The position numbers were made by a program, and so were the translations under genes. From NCBI RefSeq assembly GCF_026151205.1, contig NC_087081.1, positions 6,131,246 through 6,195,245 on the forward strand: a stretch of 64,000 nucleotides of DNA. The letters are read 5' to 3'. Shown here piece after piece: positions 10,157-20,443 of the stretch (within the stretch, counting starts at the first letter, position 1; each line of letters opens with the position of its first letter). The notes below the pieces were generated by a model. It was not told where the DNA came from and made no database searches. It worked only from the letters and a program-made list of their open reading frames with translations. Source of the DNA: Bolinopsis microptera. Taxonomy: Eukaryota; Ctenophora; Tentaculata; Lobata; Bolinopsidae.

Positions 10157-11020
10157 TTAGTAGAGGCTCTCACGGGCATTGTCTGCTCGATACGCTAGGG
10201 ACCCCAGATACACCTTACTAGACGTATTTTTGACCGTAGAATCGATTAAAAGTGATTTTAAGATGATTGGACTGACTTTTTGGGGGTAAAATTGCAAAAA
10301 ACCGATTTTTGGGCCAAAAATAGGCCAAAAAACCATGTTTTTTTGATATTTTGAACAAGTTAATTTTGTTGGCATGTCGGCAAAACTTGCATGGAGATAG
10401 CTAAAACACAGCCGCACAAGATGATATAAAAATTTGAAAAATCCCTCTATTTTTTTGGGGGTAAAAATCCAAAAAAGTGGTAAAAATTTGACTTTTTTTG
10501 CTTGAAGTTTGAATAATTTTTTGCAGTTGTATTAAATCAACCCAAAAATAGTCACATCGTGTTTGCCTAAATTTTTCCTTTCCGAGAAGTACCCACTTCA
10601 TATACTTTATCGAAGTTTGAATATTGTCACTCCGCAAGCTTTTTTGCCAAATTTTCGACGCGCACTACGCGCAAAAGCATTTAGTTGTTATCAATTGGCA
10701 GCCGCGCGTTCATCATAAATTTCAAACAGCTATAACTCAGCGAGATTATGTCCGTTCTAGCTCATATTTTCACACTAAGTAGAAAATAATGTGATCTTAT
10801 TGCTGACAAAATATGAATATAATTACTCTATTTGCCTTAGAGTAATAGACTGTCAAAGTTTAAAACGCGCATTGGTATAGCACGTGACTAATAAGGCCAA
10901 ATTTATACTTCTTAACATATTATCGATCCTTAGACATCATACTATTGTGTCCAATTAGCGGTTAGGTCTCTAAACTCGTAGCAGAAAACACGTCTTTTTG
11001 CCCGTAAGAGCCTCTACTAA
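10157..11020. mobile_element. Non-autonomous DNA transposon with 22-bp TIRs (864 bp)
   Basis: TTAGTAGAGGCTC...ACGGGCA at 10157-10178 matches the reverse complement of 10999-11020 at 21 of 22 positions. The interior is A/T-rich with G-runs (TTTTTGGGGGTAAAA motifs) and encodes no transposase; minus-strand ORFs at 10157-10417 and 10401-10637 are low-complexity. The flanks read ACTAT and TTTGAC, so a short TA or TTA duplication is possible but not certain. The superfamily is not assigned. Confidence 0.65.
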
Positions 11021-11268
11021 TTTGACCTTTTAATTTTATGACAATCTTCCTCGATGACTTGATCGTCATTAACAAGCAAGCTAAATTTTTACTTTTTACA
11101 GTTTTCTTACTTACAGTTGCAATTTTCTTACTTGAAAAATTGTTCCAAATTAAATCAGTTATTTTAATTAGAAGCCGGCATTTTAATTTAAAAACATATC
11201 CCAAATTTAATTTTACCCACAAAACCTTACTAGCTGGATGAGGTATATCTCCGAAAGTAAAAAAGATA

Positions 11269-11630
11269 CGGCCGGGTGGTGTAGTGGTAATTCACTTGCC
11301 TCCCAAGCGGAAGACCGGGGTTCAAACCCCGTCTGAGGCAGGCAGGCCAGGTCACCAAGCTGTGATTGGTACAGGATTTATCCTGGTAATTATGCTCGGA
11401 GGATATCAGTGACGCGATTCCCACTACAGTGTAAGCTGCAGTGTAGCTGTAAAGTCTACCGCCATTCGGAATGAGTGTGAACTTGCATACCAGGCAATCA
11501 TGATTTCCGCTTGGTTCTCATCAGGTCTCTAAGAAAGCCAACAGTGTGCTGATATGCACTGTCATATGTACTTCCTAGAAGCAGCACACGGCCCATTTCG
11601 GACTTGCACGAGTTATAATTATAATTATAT
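11269..11630 (+). mobile_element. tRNA-derived SINE (362 bp) with perfect 11-bp target duplication
   Basis: The head resembles tRNA-Gly(CCC): an A box (TGGTGTAGTGG), an anticodon-loop CTCCCAA and an intact B box (GGTTCAAACCC), so pol III transcription is plausible. The anticodon stem is too poorly paired for a working tRNA. About 290 bp of unrelated body follow, ending in a TTATAATTATAATTATAT tail. TAAAAAAGATA at 11258-11268 is repeated exactly at 11631-11641, the direct signature of LINE-driven insertion. Confidence 0.88.
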
Positions 11631-11641
11631 TAAAAAAGATA

Positions 11642-12702
11642 ACGACTTCCGGTTTTTTGCATAATGTTCGTCTTGTAAAAGTAACGTTACCTCCCCGGCC
11701 CAAGAGGAAAATTGGGGCTTCTCATTTTAAAAAGTTATTACAGATAAATTATTATTAAGATAAATTTGAAGCTAATATTATTGTTATATCATGATAGAGT
11801 GCTTAAAAGCATTATATTGTTATGTCTTAAATTTTAATCAACTGTTAATAAAATTCTTAATAAGATAGACTGTGATCAAATTTACTTTCACATGTGATCA
11901 AATTTACTTTCACATTCTGAACATGAAGTTGAACTGTACTGATAACCAAAAACTATACATAGTATCAAAGATAATGTGTCACTTAACAATAAAATCACCA
12001 TTTCAGAATCCAGAAACGAGCTTCATGACAAAGATTGGTAATGAGTACATTAGACAAAAGCACAGAACTCCGTTATTGTGAGATACATTTGTGTTATATA
12101 TATTTGTGAATATATAATTTACTTAACTTAACATTAAATTAAATTCAAAATCAATTCAAAGATTTAACAAAATTTTGACGTATTGCTATCATATCACATT
12201 ATAACACTTTATTTCAGACCCTCACTCAACAGGGACGAACCTTTCAACTGACAAGACAAAAAGTGAACCCTTTTTGAACCTATCTTAGGGAGCTGTGAAA
12301 AGTAAGAACAAGAAGAAAAAAAAATATTCTACTCGTCGAAATATTTCAACAAAATGTTCGTTGAATATCCAATAATTGTTATTTCATTCATTATTCTACT
12401 TTTACGTTCCGAACACAAACTGTTGTGTGGTGTTTACCAGATAGTAATACCAGATTTTTGTCGCTCGACCATTTCAGAATCCAGAAAAGAATCTTAAGTA
12501 ACGAATAACGCGAAAAAAAGACATGTGACGCCATGGATAGAAACCAAACACGCAAAAAACTGCATTTGGTAAGATAACCTCGACACATACATCATTGTTC
12601 TGTTTAAATTTTAATTAACTGTGCTACTGAAAATGGTAAACTGTACACAGTATTTGAGAACTGCCCCATTTTACAGATTTTTGTAAGTCGACCATTTCAG
12701 GG
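11642..12702. other. Diverged repeated blocks, no gene
   Basis: Related blocks recur here. CCATTTCAG appears at about 11997, 12469 and 12691, each preceded by similar sequence (CCAGATTTTTGTCGC, ACAGATTTTTGTAAG). GTGATCAAATTTACTTTCACA is doubled at 11873 and 11895. The same family of sequence continues after the R2-like element at about 21105 (AGAATCTTGTAACG against AGAATCTTAAGTAACG). ORFs 11872-12081 and 12391-12588 are not convincing. Confidence 0.45.
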
Positions 12703-12994
12703 TCACTCCGCAGTTTATTAACTAGGTGTCTCAACTCTGCTTTGTTGAATACTGCTGGGATTGGCCAGCTACCATGGGGTAAGACCCATATGATAAGACA
12801 GATAGTATGCCTGGTTTTGGTCTTTAGGTTGGGTAGTGGTCGGAGCCTGCAGCGGATCTGCAATAGAGAAGTCAGACGGGGTCATAAAAGTGGCTACCTC
12901 AGCCTACATCGGTACCACGCCTCCTGCTTCTCTAAGGCCCCGGGAGTCTTTATTTAGAGACGAGTTGCCCGGGTTAACAATAAAGGCTTTGTAG

Positions 12995-13696
12995 GCATCC
13001 CTCCACTTACCTGTACTCCGGAAAAGGACAAATTTAGGTAGTCGAGAGTCCTCGACGGTTGAAGCAGGAGAGGGACAAAGTTGTATCTGTGTATGTGGAC
13101 GTCGGTTTGACACAGTCAAAGGCAGGAATATCCATCGGGGTCGAATGAAGTGCAATTGGGAAGGGGAGTCGTCGGCTGGCAGTATGCCTGTAACTTCGAC
13201 GGAGGTATCTAGCCAGGAAAACAACCACAGTGCTAGAGATATCCGGGCTCTCCTTGACAAGATAATTTCAGTCGAACCACCTGCTAGCAAAAGAGACAAG
13301 GTGAAGTGGCCAGCGTCCAATGATGGTCGATGGAGTAAGTTTGATGAGTGTGTGGTAGAGAAGTTTGCAGTGGTTCTCAAGCGGAAACCATTTCAAGAGA
13401 AGATGGTGAGTCATTGTGATGTAGTGTACGACGAGGGTGTCAAGTTGTTTGGTATTGTTGAAGTAGGTGCTAGTAGTGGAAAGAAGTCCATGAGCTTTAA
13501 GAACAGGCGAAAGGAGGAGATTGACAGCCTGATTGAAAAGAGGAAGCAGTTGAGGAGGAAGAAAAGGAAGGCAAGGAGTGAGATAGAGAAGAATGGTTAT
13601 GAGGCATTATTGAGAGTGTTGGCTGGTCGTTTGATGAAGTTTAGGAGGGCTGAGAAAAGGAGACAGAAGCAGAGAGAGAGAGATAAGGAGAGTTAG
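12995..13696 (+). CDS. R2-like retroelement ORF, N-terminal part with C2H2 zinc finger
   Basis: The frame is open from after a TAG at 12992 to a TAG at 13694. No ATG precedes residue 51 (ATG at 13145), and that ATG is inside the family's conserved region, so the true start is probably lost upstream. Residues about 29-54 form a finger with C.CVCGR.FDT....IHRGRMKC, the N-terminal C2H2 finger of R2-superfamily proteins that binds target DNA. The C-terminal 70 residues are very basic (RRKKRKAR...AEKRRQKQRERDK). The reading continues in another frame after 13696, so a frameshift ends this ORF. Confidence 0.7.
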   Translation, partial: ASLHLPVLRKRTNLGSRESSTVEAGEGQSCICVCGRRFDTVKGRNIHRGRMKCNWEGESSAGSMPVTSTEVSSQENNHSARDIRALLDKIISVEPPASKRDKVKWPASNDGRWSKFDECVVEKFAVVLKRKPFQEKMVSHCDVVYDEGVKLFGIVEVGASSGKKSMSFKNRRKEEIDSLIEKRKQLRRKKRKARSEIEKNGYEALLRVLAGRLMKFRRAEKRRQKQRERDKES

Positions 13697-13699
13697 AGG

Positions 13700-14548
13700 G
13701 GATTTTGGACGCGACCCTTTCAAGACAGTCAAGGGAGTGCTAAATCCAAGTCCAGTGGGGGAGCTTAAGTGTTCAAAGGAGGAGCTAGATGATCACTTGG
13801 CCAGAACGTACGGAGATCCAGCCCGGCAGCAGCCCCTTGGTATACTTGAGGGTTTGCCTGAGTGTGCTCCTGAACCCTCTGTTGCCTTTGACCTCACAAC
13901 GGTATCCAAGAAGGAGTTTGAGGAGGTTGTAAAGAAGGCAAGGAGCAAGAGTGCCCCGGGTAACAACGGGATCCCGTACACAGTATACAAGAGATGTCCT
14001 GGTATTGCCAAGAATCTCTGGGACCTGTTAAGAACTGGATATAAGTTAGAAGAATATCCTGACAATTGTAGGTATTTCGAGGGTGTCTACATCCCGAAGG
14101 CGGATGGCGACTTTTCACCAAGTTCAGGACGGCCTATTTCCCTGGGTAACATTCAAGGGAAGATCTATTTGGCGATCCTGGCAAAGAGGTTGACCAGCTT
14201 TGTTGTCTCGAATGGATATGTAGACCTCTCTATACAGAAGGGTGGTGTGCCAGGCGTCCGTGGGTGCACGGAGCATTTTGGTGCCATGTGGGAGGTACTG
14301 AAGGAGGCAAAGGTCAAGAAGAAGGATTTGAGTGTAGTATGGCTTGACCTGGCTAACGCTTACGGAGCGGTACCCCATGTTCTGATTGCCAGGGCCCTCC
14401 GTTTCTACAACGTCCCCGAGAAGGTTATCAACATTATCCTACGGTACTTCTCCGGGGTAGTCGGAAGGTTCTCCTCAAGAACGGTGACATCAGACTGGCA
14501 GCAGTTTGAGATAGGAATCTTCGTGGGGTGTGTGATATCAGTCATCTT
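13700..14548 (+). CDS. R2-like reverse transcriptase, fingers and palm (truncated)
   Basis: In the frame of 13737-14633 the conserved sequence begins at GRDPFKTVKG (13706) and includes SAPGNNGIPY (RT motif 1), IPKADGDFSPSSGRPISL (motif 2), QKGGVPGVRGCTEH, WLDLANAYG (motif A with catalytic Asp) and GIFVGCVISVILF (motif B). It then runs into a T-run at 14549 where another element is inserted. The next RT motif, the FxDD active site, is missing and does not reappear after the insertion. The protein would copy its own RNA at a nicked target. No start codon of its own. Confidence 0.8.
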
Positions 14549-14971
14549 GTTTTTTTTTTTTTATTTGAAAATTCAATTAATCATTATATATATAAATCAA
14601 GCGTTACATTTCAGCCATGCAAAATTACAATGACATATTTTGATATACTAAATGATAAATGGTACTGCAATATAAGTTGCTTAATGATTGGCCGGATGAC
14701 AACTAACGAGAAAAATAAACTTGATATATAATAATTAATTCGGCTGAACCAACACATAGCAACAGCCACATTAACGTTGGGGCCGTCTACCAAATTTGAA
14801 TGACAAACATTAACAAGAAATCAAACATATCATAAATAATTATAAGGATTTTGTTCATTACAATTCCGTCACAACTGATAAAGAAAAAAGAAAGGACAAG
14901 CAGATAGGAAATTGGACGGACAGAATTGTAACCAACAAAAACAAATTCCTGAGACTCATAAGACTGATGAG

Positions 14972-15450
14972 CTAATCTGGCCAGACTGTATCGGCAGCCC
15001 AGAGGTACTTGATCAGTTTGGCCTTAAAAGTAGAAATCCGCTCTGACTGCCGGATACATACTGGTAGACTATTCCATTTCAGCATAGATCTATGAAAAAA
15101 GCTATTTCGGAAGGCATCCGAGCAGGGCACAGTGGTACTCATGTAAGTTGAAGTATCCGACATATCAATTATTTGAGCATTGTGCCTAGTGTATCGGGTG
15201 CCCTCTGGACGGCATAGGACTATATATGTAGGAAGCGAAACTGGAATTATGCTATTCACTATTTTATAGAAGGTCATAAGATCGTTATAAATAAACTTCT
15301 GTTTAACAGGGAGAATATTTAGTTTCTTTTGCTCTGTAGCAAGTTTATCGTCATTATAACTGGAGTAAGGTTCACCATTGATCCATTTAATAGCCCTCTT
15401 TTGGATAGCAACAAACTGTTGAAGATGAGTTGCAGATTGAGGGGACCATA
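14972..15450 (-). pseudogene. LINE ORF2 C-terminal fragment
   Basis: Continuous on the minus strand from about 15450 to a stop at 14972. The reading starts in WSPQSATHLQQ, passes QKRAIKWING and ends with FFHRSMLKWNSLP and a TFKAKLIKYLW tail. These are the C-terminal motifs of CR1/jockey-group ORF2 proteins, after the RT. It continues the fragment at 16620-16950, from which a later LINE insertion separates it. Confidence 0.75.
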
Positions 15451-15451
15451 T

Positions 15452-16600
15452 TTGTTTGTTTGGGGCTGGCTTTTACACCAGTCAATGTTTACTCAAAATA
15501 TATAATAATTGTAATAATCAATATTAATCCCCGAAGGGCACGCAAATTACATGCCATCGAACTCATAGCTATTTCGTCTAGATTTTATCAGTTTATTCTG
15601 ATGACCCTGATCTGCAAACACATTTAAAAGCTTAAACGTTTATATAAAATTCTTTACTTGATAATACTGTCGTAGGTGTTTTATCAGTATAGGTTTGCGC
15701 TAGTTGGCAGTGAAATATGGAATGTGCTGTCAGGATGGCACGATAAGTGATTTAGATGGGACACTGATATAATAGTGAAAGTTGAGCTGCATATGTTAGG
15801 TTGATATCTAGTTTTACTTATTCCTAAAGGTTATTCTCGGTAGTTGATTTGTTGAGTTCCTGATCTTGCTGATTTACGTAGCCCGGGTAAATTATGTAAC
15901 AGAAAAGTTGGCCATTCTTCATCGTGTCCTGAGCTTTGTAGTTCTATCATTACACGCTTTGCTGATTTCTTATAAATGCTTATTGAGAAAATGCTAGATG
16001 GGCAAGTTATGCGACTAATGTTGTGCTCGGTAATAGCTAATATAGGACCTTTATACAGAACACTAGCGCGTAGATCTGGTTGAGAGTACGTTGTTAGCCA
16101 GTCGATATTGTCGTCATAAGATGTGCCATACTTTGGTAAATCGGGAGGAAATAAGTCTTTTATCGACGACGGCAGAAGGCCAGGCATGTAATTTATCTTG
16201 TGCATCAGAGTCAGAGCATTTTTTATGATTACCCCGTGTACAGTTAATATTTCGTACTCTTTAAACGTAGCTTTAGTATGATCCGGAAGTTTACCATCTT
16301 TGTAATAGTAATTCACGTAACCCGGCATAACTGCTCGTATTCCTTGTTTTTGTTTAGTGAACAGTGAGTTAATATGAGATTTTGCAGCAAAACCCCAAAC
16401 GAGCGAACAGAAATTTAAGTGAGATTGTACAAAACTTTGGAAAATCTGTAAGCGTGCTTTGATTGGTAATTTGCGTTTTATTTTGAACATAACACCTATA
16501 AACCGTGACATTTTTGTTTTGACAGCACGAATGTGGCTGGCCCAGTTTAGTTTGTCGTCGACGATAACTCCTAAAAATCTGGCCTCCGTTTTGCGGAACA
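15452..16600 (-). mobile_element. Second-level LINE insertion, ORF2 C-terminus plus 3' end
   Basis: The ORF at 15831-16600 (minus) carries ARFLGVIVDDKLNWASHI, VQSHLNFCSLVWGF and FTKQKQGIRAV, the post-RT region of a Crack/jockey-like ORF2. It is close in pattern to the RT fragment at 34677-36009. The 3' untranslated part ends near 15452 with a short hairpin (GACTGG...CCAGCC) and CCAAACAAACAAA. It interrupts the codons for SVIW of the host LINE, so it is the youngest of the three nested layers. A similar 3' end occurs at about 3497. Confidence 0.75.
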
Positions 16601-16619
16601 ATGACAGAACAATGTTCAA

Positions 16620-16950
16620 ATATAGACCTAATTAACGCTAAATAGAACGATCTTTTCTGCCTTTTATCAGTAGTGAAATGACATGTTCTCTTAAGTAGTC
16701 CAAGTCTAGAGGTAGCTTTGGAAACAAGCGCTTTACATTGTGCACCCCAATTAAACCTGGAGTTTATTGCGACTCCTAAATCTGACTGAGAGGGCACAAA
16801 GTCAATATCACTTCCAGAAAGTTTATAAAGAAGGTATTGAATGGCAAGTTATCCAGCACGTTTCTTTGCAGGGACACAGAGAGGGCTTTGCACTTTTGTG
16901 GGTGGAACTTCATTCGATTTCTCACTGACCAATCATATAATCTATTGATG
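16620..16950 (-). pseudogene. LINE ORF2 fragment upstream of the nested insertion
   Basis: Minus-strand reading from about 16950 gives DINRLYDWSVRNRMKFHPQKC and, after a frameshift, DLGVAINSRFNW, LGLLKRTCHF and SFYLALIRSIFEHCSVI. This is the RT connection of a CR1/Rex-like ORF2. The chain resumes at 15450 in WSPQS. Two breaks (a stop near 16800 and the insertion) make it nonfunctional. Confidence 0.72.
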
Positions 16951-16955
16951 TCATT

Positions 16956-17722
16956 TTGGGTGGTGAGGTGATTCCGAATGTGTCAGAGAAGCCGATAAAA
17001 TTCCTTGGGAGATGGAAGGAAATGACAAATCAGTCATCGACTCAACCAAGGTCGACCTTAACACTTTTCTTCGGAGACTCGATAAAAGTTCCCTTACTGG
17101 ACTCCAGAAGTGCTGGGGATATCAGTACATGGTCCTTCCAAAAATGAAGTGGCCTCTTGCCATCTATGATATTCCGATCACAACAGTCACCAGATGGGAA
17201 CAGAATACCAATAGTTTCCTCAGAAAGTGGCTAGGGGTGGGGCACACTCTGAGTGGTCTTTGTCTGTTCAGTCAATCATCCAGTGTGGCCTTACCGGTGA
17301 GCAGCTTGACAGATACATGGAAGATAGAGAAGTGTCGACTGTTGCAATCTTATCAGACATCTAAGGATGACCTGATCAAAGCAGTCCAGCCCCAAGTTCG
17401 TTCTGGTAGAGTTTGGAGGCCTGAGACAGAACTGGAAGAGGCCAGAAGAGATTTGGTCTGTGAATCGGTACGAGGGATGGTGCAACCGCAAAAAAGAGTT
17501 GGCATCGGTTTTGGTGACTGGAAAAAACCTTGGGAGAGGATGGATGAGCGGGAAAGAGAGAGGGAGGTTATGCTGAGAGTGAAGGAGAACATTGAAAGAG
17601 AGAGGGAGGTGCAAGTAGGTTCTCTGGAGATGCAGAGCAGGTGGGGTGAGTGGAGAGAGCTCGTAGTGAAGACGGATTTGAGCTGGCATACACTTTTTAA
17701 GTATGGTGACTCACTTGATTGA
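16956..17722 (+). CDS. R2-like retroelement, RT thumb and connection (middle piece)
   Basis: Opens with GGEVIPNVSEKPIKFLGRW, the post-active-site motif of R2-superfamily RTs. After a frameshift near 17010 it continues as a 236-residue reading (DSTKVDLNTFLRRLDKS, LPKMKWPLAIYDI, NSFLRKWLGV). A highly charged REREREV/EREREVQV helix precedes a SWHTLFKYGDSL end. The next residues of the family resume at 19663 after a second insertion. The reading frame has no start codon of its own. Confidence 0.75.
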
Positions 17723-17724
17723 TT

Positions 17725-19660
17725 GAGGAGCACTACCCAGAGGCATTACTCGGCACTAACGCCTTAAAATCTTTAATTACAATCAAATATAAATATATGC
17801 ACACAATGTATAAAATATCAATAATAAAATAAAATATGATTACGCTATTAGCAAATTTAAATAGTACTATTAAGAATTTCTAAATAGCTCTTATCTCTTG
17901 AAATAAATTTAGAACAGCGACACAGGGTCTGAAGAATGCGCGGTGATATTTTTATCTTGTAAATGACACTTATTGACCGCATAAAAAACTGTCTACCTAT
18001 AAAACTGCACAAGCAGATATACCACACACTATTTGAATCACACCTTACGTTCGCCATCTCAGTATGGGGTGGTGTCTCTAACCAAGTTATCAACCCTGTA
18101 TTCTTAACACAAAGAGATGTATTAGAATAATTTTTGGAGATGCAAACTCATACTAAAACAAATTCAAAACATGTGCTCGTTCTAGACCTATTCAATGTAA
18201 AATACTGGGTAAATATGAGTCTAATGTTAATAACTCTGTTAATCCACGTATTAAACCATGTGCAAAGTGTGTCCGCTCTAAATCGGTAGTTCATAATAAA
18301 CTTGTTAGACCCTTATGTTGTCAAAAACTAGGAGCTGAATTCTATTCCAAGGAATCAACCAAACCATTATTTAACAGTCATAAACTCCTTACTGTTCATA
18401 ATCTTTACAAACTTCGTACTATAACTGAACTTTTTAAAATAGTGAAATATAGGGTACCCATATCTCTCTACTCTTTACTTAACATGTCTGAACTGAGGGA
18501 TGACCGTCTAATACCACCAAAGCCAAGCCATAACTTTATTTATAAATCTTCTTGGCTTTGGAATCAATTCAAGGACTCCAATCCACAGAATAAACCTGAC
18601 TTTGTGAACACATCCTGTAACTCAATCAAATCAAGGCTAAACCGATCTCTTCTAGATGCCCAAAGCAGGTTCGATAATGAGTGGCATAATGACAACTTTA
18701 ACAGTTTTGGACCATGCTAGATTATTGATAAAAACGTGGAATTTATGTAAACAAATACTTAATTACTTAAATATTGCCGTTTCCGTACGGCGCTATACGT
18801 AATATATGTTAAAAGCGCGCCGCAGCTACTCCCTTCCTCAACATTTGCGCGGGTTTCTTAAGCGCGCACGTACGTTTATTCTTGGCCGTTAATCAGACCC
18901 ATGACATAACGCTATAGGTGGCAGTGACTGTAATTTTCTTCAACAATTACTGAATTATCCATCCATAAAGTGATTTACAAAATGACACCTAAACCTCGTG
19001 TTTCGGTGTTCACTTAAACGGTACTTGGCGGCTGAACTGTGGTGTCTGACGTTTGCAGCTAGATCGGACTCTGCATGATATTGTATTAGCAAATTTGTAT
19101 AGTGTATAATTGTTTAGTGTTTATAATACTCTGCAACCTGGTAGCACGGCTGACACAAAAACAAAATGTTGGCCTGGCTTGTGCATAACCAAGTAAATAA
19201 CACGCACTCCGATAAAAGCCGTCTGGAGAAACTCCGCAAAATGTTCATTGTAGTCAACGGGCACAAAGAAGCACTACTAGCAATTGTGTCCTTTACCCTC
19301 CTACATAATTTGAACATTTTTGTGGCTAACTCATTGAACAACATCTGAATTAAAATGTGTCTAGTATTAAAAGATTCAATAAGTAATTTTTTCATGTACG
19401 CTGTACACTGTAGTTAGTAAATCAAATCAAACTTTTTCGATCAGCCGCGCGCTGAACCAGTGTTGCACTAGGTAAAAATTGTGTATATTTTGTTCATTTT
19501 TGAGTGTAAATTAATTTATTAATTTATCACAAATTATTTTATTATAATATAACAACTTATGTGAAATGGTTATTTTGACTTTAAATATTTGAACTAAATA
19601 TGAATTGATTGTGGGTATAAAATAAAATTTGTTTTATTTTTATTTTTATTTTTATTGGGT
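17725..19660 (+). mobile_element. Second nested insertion: degenerate plus-strand LINE
   Basis: This segment separates KYGDSL (17722) from LSAVYGT (19666) of the R2-like ORF. It holds a decayed LINE ORF2 C-terminus (17963-18720) and ends in a TTTTTATTTTTATTTTTATT tail at 19632-19655. The stretch 18721-19630 shows no gene; ORFs at 19114-19395 (-) and 19166-19348 (+) overlap each other and lack motifs. 17725-17960 is AT-rich and may be part of the LINE or an older insertion. Confidence 0.65.
17963..18720 (+). pseudogene. LINE ORF2 C-terminal pseudogene
   Basis: Reading begins with DRIKNCLPIKLHKQIYHTLF and FESHLTFAISVWGG (post-RT region), breaks at stops near 18128 and 18157, and continues through a cysteine cluster (C...C......CAKC), HKLLTVHNLYKLRT and RVPISLYSLLNMSE to a stop at 18718. 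The last 92 residues are intact. The pattern fits APE-type LINEs whose ORF2 ends in NFIYKSS.LWN-like sequence. Nonfunctional. Confidence 0.65.
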
Positions 19661-19662
19661 TC

Positions 19663-20443
19663 ATGCTAAGTGCTGTGTACGGCACCCTCTTAACCCCCTC
19701 TATGGTTTCCAAGAGGAGTGAAGATGAGGATGGGAAGTGCAAGCTATGTGAGGAGAGGATGGGCACCATTCAGCACATTTTGGCTGGGTGTAAGGTGGCC
19801 CTTAGTCAAGGAAGGTATAGATGGCGGCACGACAAGGTTCTGAAGCAGATATCTGAACAGGTTGTCTTCCATTGTGATCGCCGAGTGAACACTTATAAGA
19901 ACAAGGCCGGCGATGGAAGACAGTTCATTGATTTTGTTCCTGCTGGGAGGAGGAAAGCAGGTACAGACGACCGGAAGGAGAGTCGTGGTTTTGGAATCCT
20001 GAGTGGGTATCGGGATTGGATAGTGCTGTCAGACCTTGAGGGGCAGCTTAAGTTTCCCAGTGAGATTGTGGAAACACGGCTGAGGCCGGACCTTGTGATA
20101 TTCTCAAGGTCGGCAAAGACAGTTATTTGGTGGGAGCTAACAGTACCATCTGAAGAGCGGATCGCTGAATCGCACGAGTACAAACTCGACCGATACAGCG
20201 GTCTGCAGGCTGAGATTCAGGCGAAAGGTTGGTGCTGTTATAACTTATAATGCCGCAGTCGAAGTTGGAGCTAGGGGAGTGGTGGCGCAGAGTTTGGAGA
20301 GAGCTGCGAGGAGGATTGGTTTTAGGGGAAGAGAGCTGAAGAAGCTGGTACGGGACAGTGGGAAAGAGGCAGCGCACTGTTCCAGATGGATCTACTTGTT
20401 GTCGGGGAGGAAAGAGTGGGAGTTCCGGAAGGTTGGAGCTTGA
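19663..20443 (+). CDS. R2-like retroelement, CCHC knuckle and restriction-like endonuclease
   Basis: Follows the second insertion in the same sense. CKLCEERMGTIQHILAGC (about 19738-19791) is the CCHC knuckle that precedes the endonuclease in this superfamily. RPDLVIFSRSAKTVIWWELT and VPSEERI carry the PD-(D/E)xK-like catalytic residues (RPD...WELT.P.E); HEYKLDRYSGLQAEI follows. A frameshift at about 20235-20250 moves the reading to VEVGARGV..., ending HCSRWIYLLSGRKEW and a TGA at 20441. The enzyme nicks the DNA target to prime reverse transcription. Dead copy. Confidence 0.8.

Larger units (their letters stand above)
14549..16955 (-). mobile_element. Nested LINE insertion (CR1/jockey-like), minus strand, itself interrupted
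   Basis: The left edge is a T-run (14549-14561), the complement of a poly(A) tail, so this element reads leftward and its 3' end abuts the R2-like RT. Its coding remnants are 14972-15450 and 16620-16950. A second minus-strand LINE (15452-16600) separates them. The 5' end is truncated within the RT connection region. Insertion was accompanied by loss of about 100 codons of the R2-like RT. Confidence 0.75.

Noticed and set aside
11269-11345. Functional tRNA-Gly gene
   Set aside because: Poor anticodon stem, no matching acceptor stem, and perfect target duplications around a 362-bp unit show a SINE.
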